NCBI GenBank assembly: GCA_902559035.1
Contig: CACEGG010000005.1
Location: 1 to 64,000, forward strand
DNA length: 64,000 nt
Direction: 5' to 3'
From: an uncultured Bacteroidota bacterium
GTDB taxonomy: Bacteria; Bacteroidota; Bacteroidia; Flavobacteriales; Flavobacteriaceae
Shown: piece after piece, positions 54,730-62,196 of the stretch
How positions within the stretch are numbered: position 1 is the first letter of the stretch
How the letters are laid out: the number at the start of each line of letters is the position of its first letter
Program-made: the position numbers and the translations under genes
The notes under the pieces: generated by a model
Database searches by the model: none
What the model was told of the DNA's origin: nothing
Seen by the model: only the letters and a program-made list of their open reading frames with translations

Positions 54730-54825
54730 ATGGATATACTTATAAGTTGGCGAGAAGTTATGGTGTTAATTATAATGCTGGTTTTTGCCTTAGTTAGTTA
54801 CAAATCAATTAAAAATAAAAAATGA
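54730..54825 (+). CDS. 31-aa membrane micro-protein
   Basis: A 31-codon frame starting MDILISWREV and ending in SIKNKK encodes one hydrophobic helix (about residues 10-24) with a basic tail, the topology of a small inner-membrane protein. It is the first ORF after the strong promoter, and its TGA overlaps the ATG of the lipoprotein gene (ATGA), indicating translational coupling. No family is recognised. It may be a micro-regulator of the envelope-stress operon; that is inference. Confidence 0.55.
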   Translation: MDILISWREVMVLIIMLVFALVSYKSIKNKK

Positions 54826-55040
54826 AAAAAATAATTTACTTATTACTTATGGCTTTTACTTTCACATCTTGTGGACTTGATGTAAAGCCAAATGTTACTG
54901 TTAATAGTGATATTCATTTAACAATTGACGATAAAAACCTGGAAGGAGTACAAGGTGAATGGACAATAACTTCAGAGGAAAAAAGGGAGGATGGAAAGGA
55001 GATTATCGTTATAACAATCAAAAAAACTGAATTAGAATAA
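54822..55040 (+). CDS. Small lipoprotein (72 aa), unknown
   Basis: A 72-aa lipoprotein with signal peptide and lipobox Cys17 (FTSCGLD). The mature part is acidic and strand-rich, DVKPNVTVNSDIHLTIDDKNLEGVQGEWTITSEEKREDGKEIIVITIKK, a small beta-fold. It overlaps the 31-aa ORF and precedes the PadR gene by 101 bases, in which there is a weak inverted repeat. Lipoprotein status is clear; function is not known. It probably senses or shapes the envelope in the same operon as PspC. Confidence 0.7.
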   Translation: MKKIIYLLLMAFTFTSCGLDVKPNVTVNSDIHLTIDDKNLEGVQGEWTITSEEKREDGKEIIVITIKKTELE

Positions 55041-55141
55041 AACTATAAAGCCGAATCTGAAATTATTCCACATATTTATTATTTTGATTTAAAGGACCAA
55101 TTCAAGGTTCGGTTTTAATAATTATACTTTTACAAATTTAA

Positions 55142-55474
55142 TTGAGTACAGAAAATTTTAAAATACAAATTAGAAAAGGACTATTAGAGTTCTGCGTATT
55201 ACAGATTGTTTCCAATAAAGAAGTATATGCTTCGGAAATAATTGAAGAACTAAAGAATTCGAAAATAATTGTTGTGGAGGGAACGGTTTATCCTCTTTTG
55301 AGTAGATTAAAGAAATCCAACTCCATTCAACACAATTGGAAGGAATCAACTCAAGGTCCACCAAGAAAGTATTATTCAATTACTGATTATGGATCAGAGC
55401 ATTTAAAAGAACTAATAGTTTCCTGGAGTGATATAAATAGCTCGGTAAAAAAATTACTCAAAACTAAAAAATGA
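55142..55474 (+). CDS. PadR-family transcriptional regulator
   Basis: A 110-aa winged-helix repressor. PadR features: RKGLLEFCVLQIVSNKEVYASEIIEEL, the recognition region VVEGTVYPLLSRLKKSNSIQ, the wing WKESTQGPPRKYYSITDYG and a C-terminal dimerisation helix (EHLKELIVSWSDINSSVKKLL). Start codon is TTG at 55142; no closer ATG fits. It likely represses its own operon through the palindrome at 54691-54718, since PadR genes are usually autoregulated and sit next to PspC-like genes in Bacteroidota. Its stop overlaps the following 25-aa ORF. Confidence 0.9.
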   Translation: MSTENFKIQIRKGLLEFCVLQIVSNKEVYASEIIEELKNSKIIVVEGTVYPLLSRLKKSNSIQHNWKESTQGPPRKYYSITDYGSEHLKELIVSWSDINSSVKKLLKTKK

Positions 55475-55548
55475 AAAAACTATTTCTAAGATTACTGGAA
55501 TTTAAGATTAAGATTCTAATTAAAATATTAAAATGGTTCAGGAATTAA
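55471..55548 (+). CDS. 25-aa cationic amphipathic micro-ORF
   Basis: A 25-codon frame beginning MKKLFLRLLE and ending IKILKWFRN encodes a peptide of about +7 net charge in which hydrophobic residues alternate with Lys/Arg at helical spacing, an amphipathic cationic helix. Its ATG overlaps the TGA of padR (ATGA) and the pspC-like gene starts 12 bases after its stop. It could be a translated coupling element, a membrane-active micro-protein or chance. No homolog class can be assigned by eye. Confidence 0.45.
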   Translation: MKKLFLRLLEFKIKILIKILKWFRN

Positions 55549-55560
55549 TTATATAACAAA

Positions 55561-56820
55561 ATGAAAAAAACGTTTACAATTAGCTTAGGGTATTCAGTTT
55601 TTAATGTGGAGGAAGATGCATATGATATATTAAAAATGTACCTAGATTCAATTAAGAATTATTTTCAAAAGATGGAAAATGATTCTGAAATTATTAGTGA
55701 CTTTGAACTTAGAATTGCAGAAAACTTTTCGTCCAAATTATCTTCAGGGAAACAATATATTAATTTGAGTGATGTAAAAGAAGTCATCCAAATTATGGGT
55801 TCTTTAGACGATTTTCAAGAGATCTATGATGATGATGATCAAACTGAAGATGTAAAAGAAGATAAAAAAATAAAGAATAAACTTTATAGAGATTCTAGCA
55901 ATAGAATTATAGCAGGAGTTTGCTCTGGAATAGCCGAATATTTTAAAATTGACCCAATAATTGTAAGAATTATATTCTTTATTTCAGCTCCATTACAGTT
56001 AATTATTTATACAATTTTATGGATTGGACTACCTTCAAAAGATTTTGATCCTAATCTAAGAAAAAAACTTTACAGAGATAAAGAGAATGGAGTAATTGGA
56101 GGTATAGCAAAAGGACTTTCTAATTATCTTAAGATTGATGTTAATATTATTAGGGTTGTTTTTGTGGTTAGTTTAATCACTGGAGGAGCTGGATTATTAT
56201 TTTATTTATTGTTGTGGATTTTTACTAAAGAAGCCAAAACAATAGGGGAAAAAATGAACATGTCAGGCTTTAATGTCAATCTATCAAATATTGAGGACTT
56301 TATTAAAAAAAAAACCAAAAATCTAAATAGTCGAGAAAATACTTTAACTAAGATTTTTTTATTTCCATTCAGGCTTATAGCTCCCTTAATTAATGCTTTT
56401 TTAAAAATTGGAGTTTTTGTTTTTAAGGGTGTATTTTTTATAGTTTCCTCAACATTTATTGTTTTTTATTCCATTTTGTTGTTAGTATTTTCAAAAATAC
56501 TTTTTGAAGATATCAACCGAGAACAAGATTCAGATTTTTATGAACTTTTAAATGCAATTCCAGATTACTTCATAATTTTTTCAATAATTTTCTTGATATT
56601 AACAATTGCTGTCTCTGTTGTTATTTCATTTTATGTTCTTTTTAAAAAGAAAATAAATACATATTTATTTATGTTAATGATTTTTTTATGGATCGCTTTT
56701 TTAATTCTAATTACTGTTTCAATCCCAAAAGTTATCCTAATCATACAAGATTTAGATCTATTACCTTTTTGGATTTCAGGATTTGAAAATAACTCATACT
56801 ATTATAAATGGATTTATTAG
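55561..56820 (+). CDS. PspC-domain membrane protein with two PspC repeats
   Basis: A 419-aa membrane protein. Residues 1-95 form the usual soluble N-terminus of Bacteroidota PspC proteins (FTISLGYSVFNVEEDAYDILKMYLDSI, EIISDFELRIAENFS, QIMGSLDDFQEIYDDDD). Two PspC domains follow: KLYRDSSNRIIAGVCSGIAEYFKIDPIIVRIIFF (~100-160) and KLYRDKENGVIGGIAKGLSNYLKIDVNIIRVVFV (~170-225), then several more TM helices (~270-400). PspC acts in the phage-shock/envelope-stress response. It lies in an operon with the PadR regulator, separated by the 25-aa ORF. A stress-sensing role under PadR control is inferred. Confidence 0.92.
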   Translation: MKKTFTISLGYSVFNVEEDAYDILKMYLDSIKNYFQKMENDSEIISDFELRIAENFSSKLSSGKQYINLSDVKEVIQIMGSLDDFQEIYDDDDQTEDVKEDKKIKNKLYRDSSNRIIAGVCSGIAEYFKIDPIIVRIIFFISAPLQLIIYTILWIGLPSKDFDPNLRKKLYRDKENGVIGGIAKGLSNYLKIDVNIIRVVFVVSLITGGAGLLFYLLLWIFTKEAKTIGEKMNMSGFNVNLSNIEDFIKKKTKNLNSRENTLTKIFLFPFRLIAPLINAFLKIGVFVFKGVFFIVSSTFIVFYSILLLVFSKILFEDINREQDSDFYELLNAIPDYFIIFSIIFLILTIAVSVVISFYVLFKKKINTYLFMLMIFLWIAFLILITVSIPKVILIIQDLDLLPFWISGFENNSYYYKWIY

Positions 56821-56829
56821 GTTTATAAA

Positions 56830-56848
56830 ATAAACTAGTTTATATTTA
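56830..56848. promoter_or_regulatory. Palindromic operator overlapping a -7 element
   Basis: ATAAACTAGTTTAT (56830-56843) is a perfect 14-bp palindrome. TATATTTA (56841-56848), one base from TAnnTTTG, overlaps its right arm, so a protein bound here would block transcription of the gene at 56871. A repressor role for the winged-helix protein of this operon is inferred. Confidence 0.55.
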
Positions 56849-56870
56849 AAAACTTTTTAAATTAATTATT

Positions 56871-57440
56871 ATGACAAAACAAGAACAACTAAATATTATT
56901 AACGATGCAATTAAGCAAACAAAAATAAATTTAAAGCCATTAGGTTTTAACCTGATTTTTTGGTCAATGGTAATAATTTCAATGAGTTTATTTCATTATT
57001 TTTTTCCTAAAATTGTTCAATATAGTTACTACTCAGCTTTAATTTATTGGGTATCAATACCTTTACTAGGAATGATCTATACAACTTACTATAATATTAA
57101 AAGTGGTATTAAAATTGGTTACGAGACGCAACTAGACCGAGTTATTAGAATTATCTGGGCAGTTTTTGGCTTGGCTTGGATTTTTACAGTTGGTATTTCC
57201 CTCTTATATAATGTTAATCCTGTTCAAGATATATTATTTCTTTTAGGAATAGTTTTAATTATGACTGGGTTAATAATTAAATTTCATAACATTACAATAG
57301 GAGGAATTGGATTGTTGATTTTTACCGTCTATACTTATTATAATCCAGGTTTAAATCTACTTTTAGTTAATGTTATTGGTATTAGTTTTGGAATGTTAAT
57401 TCCAGGCTTGTCACTTTATTTTCAAAAGGAGAATGAATAA
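56871..57440 (+). CDS. Membrane protein of unknown function, regulator-linked
   Basis: A 189-aa protein with about five TM segments (FNLIFWSMVIISMSLFHYFF, YWVSIPLLGMIYTTYY, IIWAVFGLAWIFTVGISLLY, ILFLLGIVLIMTGLIIKF, INLLLVNVIGISFGMLIPGLSLYF region) and a short soluble N-terminus of ~25 residues. Proteins of this type are regularly encoded next to a small winged-helix regulator in Bacteroidota. It overlaps the regulator gene by 8 bases. No transport or enzyme motif. Function unknown; the operator-like palindrome upstream suggests it is regulated by its partner. Confidence 0.75.
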   Translation: MTKQEQLNIINDAIKQTKINLKPLGFNLIFWSMVIISMSLFHYFFPKIVQYSYYSALIYWVSIPLLGMIYTTYYNIKSGIKIGYETQLDRVIRIIWAVFGLAWIFTVGISLLYNVNPVQDILFLLGIVLIMTGLIIKFHNITIGGIGLLIFTVYTYYNPGLNLLLVNVIGISFGMLIPGLSLYFQKENE

Positions 57441-57720
57441 AGAGATCGAAAAATTATTATTTAATCCTATAAGACTCAAAACTATTTCGTTTCTGATGAC
57501 AGTAGAGACTTGTAATTTCAAAGCATTACTAGAAATTACAGATTCAACTAAAGGAAATTTAAGTATTCAGCTAAAGAAATTAAATGAAGCAGGACTTATT
57601 AAAATTGAAAAATATTTTCAAAAAAGTTATCCTACAACAGATTATTCTATTACGAAAAAAGGAAAGAGTTCATTTGAAGAATTTTATAAACAATTAATAT
57701 CATATAAAAAAGTAAAGTAA
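57433..57720 (+). CDS. Small winged-helix transcriptional regulator
   Basis: A 95-aa DNA-binding protein. It begins EKLLFNPIRLKTISFLM, followed by a recognition-helix region EITDSTKGNLSIQLKKLNEAGLIKIEKYF and a wing TDYSITKKGKSSFEEFYKQL, the ArsR/MarR-like HTH_34 type. It overlaps the membrane protein gene by 8 bases and lies 113 bases before the ABC exporter operon, so it may regulate its own operon (palindrome at 56830) or the exporter. Regulator identity is solid; its target is inference. Confidence 0.88.
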   Translation: MNKEIEKLLFNPIRLKTISFLMTVETCNFKALLEITDSTKGNLSIQLKKLNEAGLIKIEKYFQKSYPTTDYSITKKGKSSFEEFYKQLISYKKVK

Positions 57721-57744
57721 ACATTACATTATGAATAATTTTTA

Positions 57745-57752
57745 TAAATTTG
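57745..57752 (+). promoter_or_regulatory. -7 promoter element for the exporter operon
   Basis: TAAATTTG is a full TAnnTTTG match, 82 bases before the ABC ATPase start, giving a leader of about 75 nt. No TTG lies at the expected -33 distance. Confidence 0.45.
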
Positions 57753-57833
57753 CATGCCTTAAAAATTTTAAATTAAATGTAGATTAAACTTTGGGCACAT
57801 TTATTGATCTAAATATGAGAACAACTAACAATT

Positions 57834-58526
57834 ATGATTAAAATTAAAGATTTACATAAGTCCTATAAAATGGGCTCAAATTCTCTACACGTTTTAAAAG
57901 GAATTAATTTTGATGTCGAAGAAGGCGAACTTGTAGCGATAATGGGATCCTCGGGTTCTGGTAAATCCACTTTGTTAAATATTTTAGGAATGCTGGATCT
58001 CTTAGACTCTGGCTCTTATGAACTTGATGGAGTTCCAATCAAAGACCTTGATGAAACTAAAGCAGCTAATTACAGAAATAAGTTTTTAGGATTTGTTTTC
58101 CAATCATTTAACCTTATAAACTATAAAACAGCACTAGAAAACGTAACACTTCCTTTATATTACCAGGGATTAAAAAGAAAAGATAGAGAAGAAACTGCAT
58201 TAAAATATTTAGATGATGTTGGACTTAAAGAATGGGCAACCCACCTTCCTAGTGAATTATCCGGAGGTCAAAAACAAAGAGTGGCTATTGCAAGAGCTAT
58301 GGCTTCAAAGCCAAAGGTCTTATTAGCTGATGAACCAACAGGAGCATTGGATTCTAAAACATCAAAAGAAGTAATGGCTTTAATTCAACAAATTAATAAA
58401 TCTGGTAAAACAATTTTAATTGTTACACACGAAGAAGATATCGCTAAAATGTGTTCTAGAATAGTTAGACTAAAAGATGGAGTGATTATGGAGGACAAGA
58501 AAAACAAAATGATAAGCGCAATATAA
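57834..58526 (+). CDS. ABC transporter ATP-binding protein (MacB/LolD type)
   Basis: A 230-aa ATPase. Walker A GSSGSGKST (38-46), Q-loop FVFQSFNLI, signature LSGGQKQRVAIARAMA, Walker B VLLADEPTGALDSKT and the switch THEE are all intact. This sequence type drives FtsX-fold permeases of the MacB/LolCDE class. It starts a five-gene exporter operon and its last base overlaps the first permease start by 1 base. It energises the mechanotransmission-type tripartite exporter. Confidence 0.95.
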   Translation: MIKIKDLHKSYKMGSNSLHVLKGINFDVEEGELVAIMGSSGSGKSTLLNILGMLDLLDSGSYELDGVPIKDLDETKAANYRNKFLGFVFQSFNLINYKTALENVTLPLYYQGLKRKDREETALKYLDDVGLKEWATHLPSELSGGQKQRVAIARAMASKPKVLLADEPTGALDSKTSKEVMALIQQINKSGKTILIVTHEEDIAKMCSRIVRLKDGVIMEDKKNKMISAI

Positions 58527-59758
58527 TGTTTAGTAGAGATCGCTGGTTAGAAATATTTGAAACAATTAGAAAGAATAAGTTAAGAACTTTTCTTTCTGGA
58601 TTTACAGTGGCTTTAGGAATTTTAATCTTTGTTGTTCTTTTTGGTTTTGGAAATGGTCTTAGAAATACATTTGAAGAATTTTTCAAAGACGATGCTTTAA
58701 ACACCATTTGGCTGATTCCCTCTAGAACATCAAAACCTTATATGGGTTATGAGGCCAATCGAAGAATTGAATTTGATAATGATGATATGGAGGACATCCA
58801 AAAAAGATTTGATTTTTATATTGAAGGAATGACGCCAAGAATTACTTTTAGCGGAAATGTAGGTTATAAATTAGAATCAAACAATTATACTGTAAGAGGA
58901 GTAGGTCCCTATCATCAAAAAAATGAGATGACCATTATGATGAAAGGTAGATATATTAATGGATTAGATATTGAAAATAAGGAAAGAAATGTTGTAATTG
59001 GTAGGCTTGTTGAACAAGATCTTTTTAAAGGAGAGGACGGCATAGGCAAATTTATCAGTGGCGGCGGAAGGTCCTGGAAAGTTGTAGGAGTTTTTCAAGA
59101 TGATGGTGGTGACAATGAGGAAAGAATGATATATGCTCCATATTCTACTGTTCAATTAATTAGAAAAAACACAGATAAAGTGGATCAAATTATTGTTTCA
59201 TATAAACCTGAAATTGGCTATGCAGGAGCAGTGGCTTTTGAAAATCAATTAAAAAAATATATGAAACAAAAGAAATTCATAGACCCAACCGATGGAAGAG
59301 GAATTCGTATTAGAAGTGCTTCAAGTGACTTAAAAGAGAACGATCAATTTGCGTCAGTTCTTCAGTATATCATTTCGTTTGTTGGGATTGGAACTTTGCT
59401 TGCAGGAATAATTGGAATTTCGAATATTATGGTATTTGTAGTAAAAGAAAGAACTAAGGAATTAGGAATAAGAAAAGCTATTGGCGCAACACCAAAATCT
59501 ATTATTGGGATGATACTTCATGAAGCCATTTTTATAACTACAATTTCTGGATACATTGGATTGTTGGTTGGTGTAATATTTTTAAACTACATAGGAGACA
59601 AATTGGAAGAAGAATATTACATAACTAATCCAAGTATAGACATATCTACTGGAATAGCAGCTACAATTTTGCTTATTGCTTTTGGAGCTTTTGCAGGATA
59701 TTTACCGGCAAAACGAGCTGCTCAAATTAAACCAATTGAAGCATTAAGAGACGAATAG
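58526..59758 (+). CDS. MacB-type ABC permease 1
   Basis: A 410-aa inner-membrane subunit with an N-terminal TM helix (LRTFLSGFTVALGILIFVVLFGFGNGL), a large periplasmic MacB core domain (~45-280) and three C-terminal FtsX helices starting LQYIISFVGIGTLLAGIIGISNIMVF, followed by VKERTKELGIRKAIGATPKSI, the coupling motif of the family. Ends ...KRAAQIKPIEALRDE. It overlaps the ATPase gene by 1 base and precedes the second permease by 1 base. It probably forms a heterodimer with permease 2. Confidence 0.93.
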   Translation: MFSRDRWLEIFETIRKNKLRTFLSGFTVALGILIFVVLFGFGNGLRNTFEEFFKDDALNTIWLIPSRTSKPYMGYEANRRIEFDNDDMEDIQKRFDFYIEGMTPRITFSGNVGYKLESNNYTVRGVGPYHQKNEMTIMMKGRYINGLDIENKERNVVIGRLVEQDLFKGEDGIGKFISGGGRSWKVVGVFQDDGGDNEERMIYAPYSTVQLIRKNTDKVDQIIVSYKPEIGYAGAVAFENQLKKYMKQKKFIDPTDGRGIRIRSASSDLKENDQFASVLQYIISFVGIGTLLAGIIGISNIMVFVVKERTKELGIRKAIGATPKSIIGMILHEAIFITTISGYIGLLVGVIFLNYIGDKLEEEYYITNPSIDISTGIAATILLIAFGAFAGYLPAKRAAQIKPIEALRDE

Positions 59759-59759
59759 T

Positions 59760-61025
59760 ATGAAAAGATTATTTGATAAAGACACTTGGCAAGAAATATT
59801 TGGTTCTATTAAAAAAAATAGAACAAGAACCATTATAACTATGATTGGAGTTCTGTGGGGAATCTTTATTTATATTACACTTGCAGGATCGTCTAAAGGT
59901 CTTGATAACGGCTTTGAAAGAGCATTTCAATCTATAGCTTCTAATAGTATTTTTGTTTGGGCACAATACACAAGTCTACCTTACGCTGGTTACAAAGCCG
60001 AGAGAGGAATTCAACTAAAATTAAGTGATGTTGATGTTCTTAAAAAAAGAGTCCAAGGCATAAAGTTTATAGCTCCTAGAAATGTAGCTGGCGTTTTTGG
60101 ATCTGCCGGAGGAAGTATTGTCAGAGGAACCAAAACTGGTACTTATTCTATTTATGGTGAGTATCCAGAATATATTAAAATAGCAACCTCAAAAATTTAT
60201 GATGGAGGTCGATTCATTAATGAATCAGACATTAAATATGAAAGAAAAGTTTGTGTGATTGGAGAAAGAACTCAACTAGAACTGTTTGAAGAAGATGAAG
60301 ATCCAATTGGGAAGTTCATTAGTATAAATAAAATGAACTTTAGAGTAGTTGGAGTTCATAAATTTGTTCAAGGTGGTGGTTTTGGAGATGACGGTGATAT
60401 TTATATTCCTTTTGCAACATTTAAAAAGATTTTTAATACAGGAGAAAATGTCAATTTTTTCATGATAGCTGCAGATGAAAATGTAAATGGAGTTAGAGTT
60501 GAAAAAGAAATAAAAGCAACTTTAAAAGAAATTCATAAAATACATCCCGATGATGAAAGAGCCATTGCAGGATTTAACTTGGGTGAAGTTTTTAGAAAGA
60601 CAATGAATTTTGCAAACGGATTAACCTTTTTATCTCTAGTTGTTGGAATTACTACAATTTTAGCTGGAGTAATAGGAATTGGAAATATATTACTTATATC
60701 TGTTAAGGAAAGAACTAAAGAAATTGGAATTAGAAGAGCTTTAGGAGCAACACCAAGCGAGGTAAGATCTCAAATAATCTTAGAATCTGTGTTTTTAACA
60801 ACATTAGCTGGTGTGATTGGAATCATACTTGGATCTTTTGTTTTGTATGGAATTAATGCAGCTACAATAGATATGACAGATTTCCCATACACTAACCCAA
60901 CTGTACCTATTCCGTATGTTTTAGGAGCTCTTGGGTTCATGATAATTCTAGGAACATTAATAGGAATAATTCCTGCTCAAAGAGCAGTAAGTATAAAACC
61001 AATAGACGCATTAAGAGAAGAATAA
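59760..61025 (+). CDS. MacB-type ABC permease 2
   Basis: A 421-aa paralogue of the preceding permease, with the same plan: TM1 (RTIITMIGVLWGIFIYITLAGS), MacB core in the periplasm (GEYPEYIKIATSKIYDGGRF, VCVIGERTQLELF) and three C-terminal TM helices beginning LTFLSLVVGITTILAGVIGIGNILLISVKERTKEIGIRRALGATPSEV. Ends with KPIDALREE. The heterodimeric arrangement of two non-identical permeases with one ATPase is typical of this Bacteroidota exporter class. Substrates are unknown. Confidence 0.93.
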   Translation: MKRLFDKDTWQEIFGSIKKNRTRTIITMIGVLWGIFIYITLAGSSKGLDNGFERAFQSIASNSIFVWAQYTSLPYAGYKAERGIQLKLSDVDVLKKRVQGIKFIAPRNVAGVFGSAGGSIVRGTKTGTYSIYGEYPEYIKIATSKIYDGGRFINESDIKYERKVCVIGERTQLELFEEDEDPIGKFISINKMNFRVVGVHKFVQGGGFGDDGDIYIPFATFKKIFNTGENVNFFMIAADENVNGVRVEKEIKATLKEIHKIHPDDERAIAGFNLGEVFRKTMNFANGLTFLSLVVGITTILAGVIGIGNILLISVKERTKEIGIRRALGATPSEVRSQIILESVFLTTLAGVIGIILGSFVLYGINAATIDMTDFPYTNPTVPIPYVLGALGFMIILGTLIGIIPAQRAVSIKPIDALREE

Positions 61026-61044
61026 TTAAAAACAATTAATAACC

Positions 61045-62181
61045 ATGAAATATTTAAAATACGTAGGACTATTTGCTTTAGGCTTTGGAATATTATTTTC
61101 AATTGCATTTTTCGTTAAATCAAATAGTACATCTGCAATTCAGTATGAAACACAAACTTTAATTACTGCTACAATCGAAGATAAAATAGTAGCTACAGGA
61201 AAAGTTTTGCCAGAAGATGAAGTAAATGTTGTACCTCAAATAGCAGGTATTATACAAGAACTATATGTTGAAGAAGGTGATGAAATTTTAACTGGTGATT
61301 TGATTGCAAAAATTAAAGTCGTTCCAAATGAACAAACTTTGAATAGTGCTGAAGGAAGAGTCAAAAGTGCTCAGATAGTCATGAACAACTCTAAAATTGA
61401 GTATGAAAGAAATAAAGTTCTTTATGAAAAAGAAATTATATCTGAACAAGATTTTAATTCAGCAACTCTGAGATACAATCAAGATATGCAGAATTTATCC
61501 AATGCTAAAAGTGATTTACAGATTATTAAATTAGGATCTTCAGGTGGCTCAACAATTACAAATACAAACGTTAGAGCAACAGTTTCAGGAACTATTTTAG
61601 AAATTCCTGTTGAAGAGGGAGATCAAGTAATTCAAGCAAATACATTTAATGCGGGAACCATAATAGCTACAATTGCTGATCTTAACAAAATGATTTTTGA
61701 AGGTCAAGTTGATGAGGGTGAAGTTGGGAAATTAAAAGTAGATATGCCTTTAGTAGTTACTTTAGGAGCCATTGAGGGCAAAGAATACGAAGCAAAACTT
61801 AGATTAATTGCACCAAAAGGAACAGAAGTAGCAGGAGCAATTCAATTTAAAATTGAGGGAGAAGTTTATTTAGATGACGAATATGTAGTTAGAGCGGGAT
61901 ACAGTGCAAATGCATCAATTGTAGCTAATAAGAAAGAGGATGTTTTAGCTATTAGTGAAGCATTATTGCAGTACGATTCTAAAACTAAAAAACCTTATGT
62001 TGAAATTGAAACTTCTTCTCAAAAGTTTGAAAGAAAAAATGTAAAGCTTGGTATTTCAGATGGAGTTAATGCTGAACTTATAAGCGGGGTTTCTAAATCA
62101 GATAAAATAAAAGTGTGGAATAGAACTGAACCAGATAAAAGAGGAGAAGTTGAGGGTGAGGATGCTGGATACGATAATTAA
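61045..62181 (+). CDS. Periplasmic adaptor (HlyD/MacA family)
   Basis: A 378-aa membrane-fusion protein linking the ABC permeases with the TolC channel. N-terminal TM helix (~6-23), lipoyl half-motif VVPQIAGIIQELYVEEGDEILTGDLIAKI (~62-90), alpha-helical hairpin (~93-150, GRVKSAQIVMNNSKIEYERNKVLYEKEIISEQDFNSATLRYNQDMQNLSNAKSDL), second lipoyl half VRATVSGTILEIPVEEGDQVI, beta-barrel and membrane-proximal domains. It sits 19 bases after permease 2. Length and order are those of MacA. Confidence 0.94.
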   Translation: MKYLKYVGLFALGFGILFSIAFFVKSNSTSAIQYETQTLITATIEDKIVATGKVLPEDEVNVVPQIAGIIQELYVEEGDEILTGDLIAKIKVVPNEQTLNSAEGRVKSAQIVMNNSKIEYERNKVLYEKEIISEQDFNSATLRYNQDMQNLSNAKSDLQIIKLGSSGGSTITNTNVRATVSGTILEIPVEEGDQVIQANTFNAGTIIATIADLNKMIFEGQVDEGEVGKLKVDMPLVVTLGAIEGKEYEAKLRLIAPKGTEVAGAIQFKIEGEVYLDDEYVVRAGYSANASIVANKKEDVLAISEALLQYDSKTKKPYVEIETSSQKFERKNVKLGISDGVNAELISGVSKSDKIKVWNRTEPDKRGEVEGEDAGYDN

Positions 62182-62196
62182 AGCAATAAAAGAATT

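Noticed and set aside
55046-55114. Inverted repeat CCGAA (55050-55054) / TTCGG (55107-55111) as a terminator before padR
   Set aside because: The stem is only 5 bp with a 50-base loop, and it is not directly followed by a long T-run; a read-through operon is more likely.
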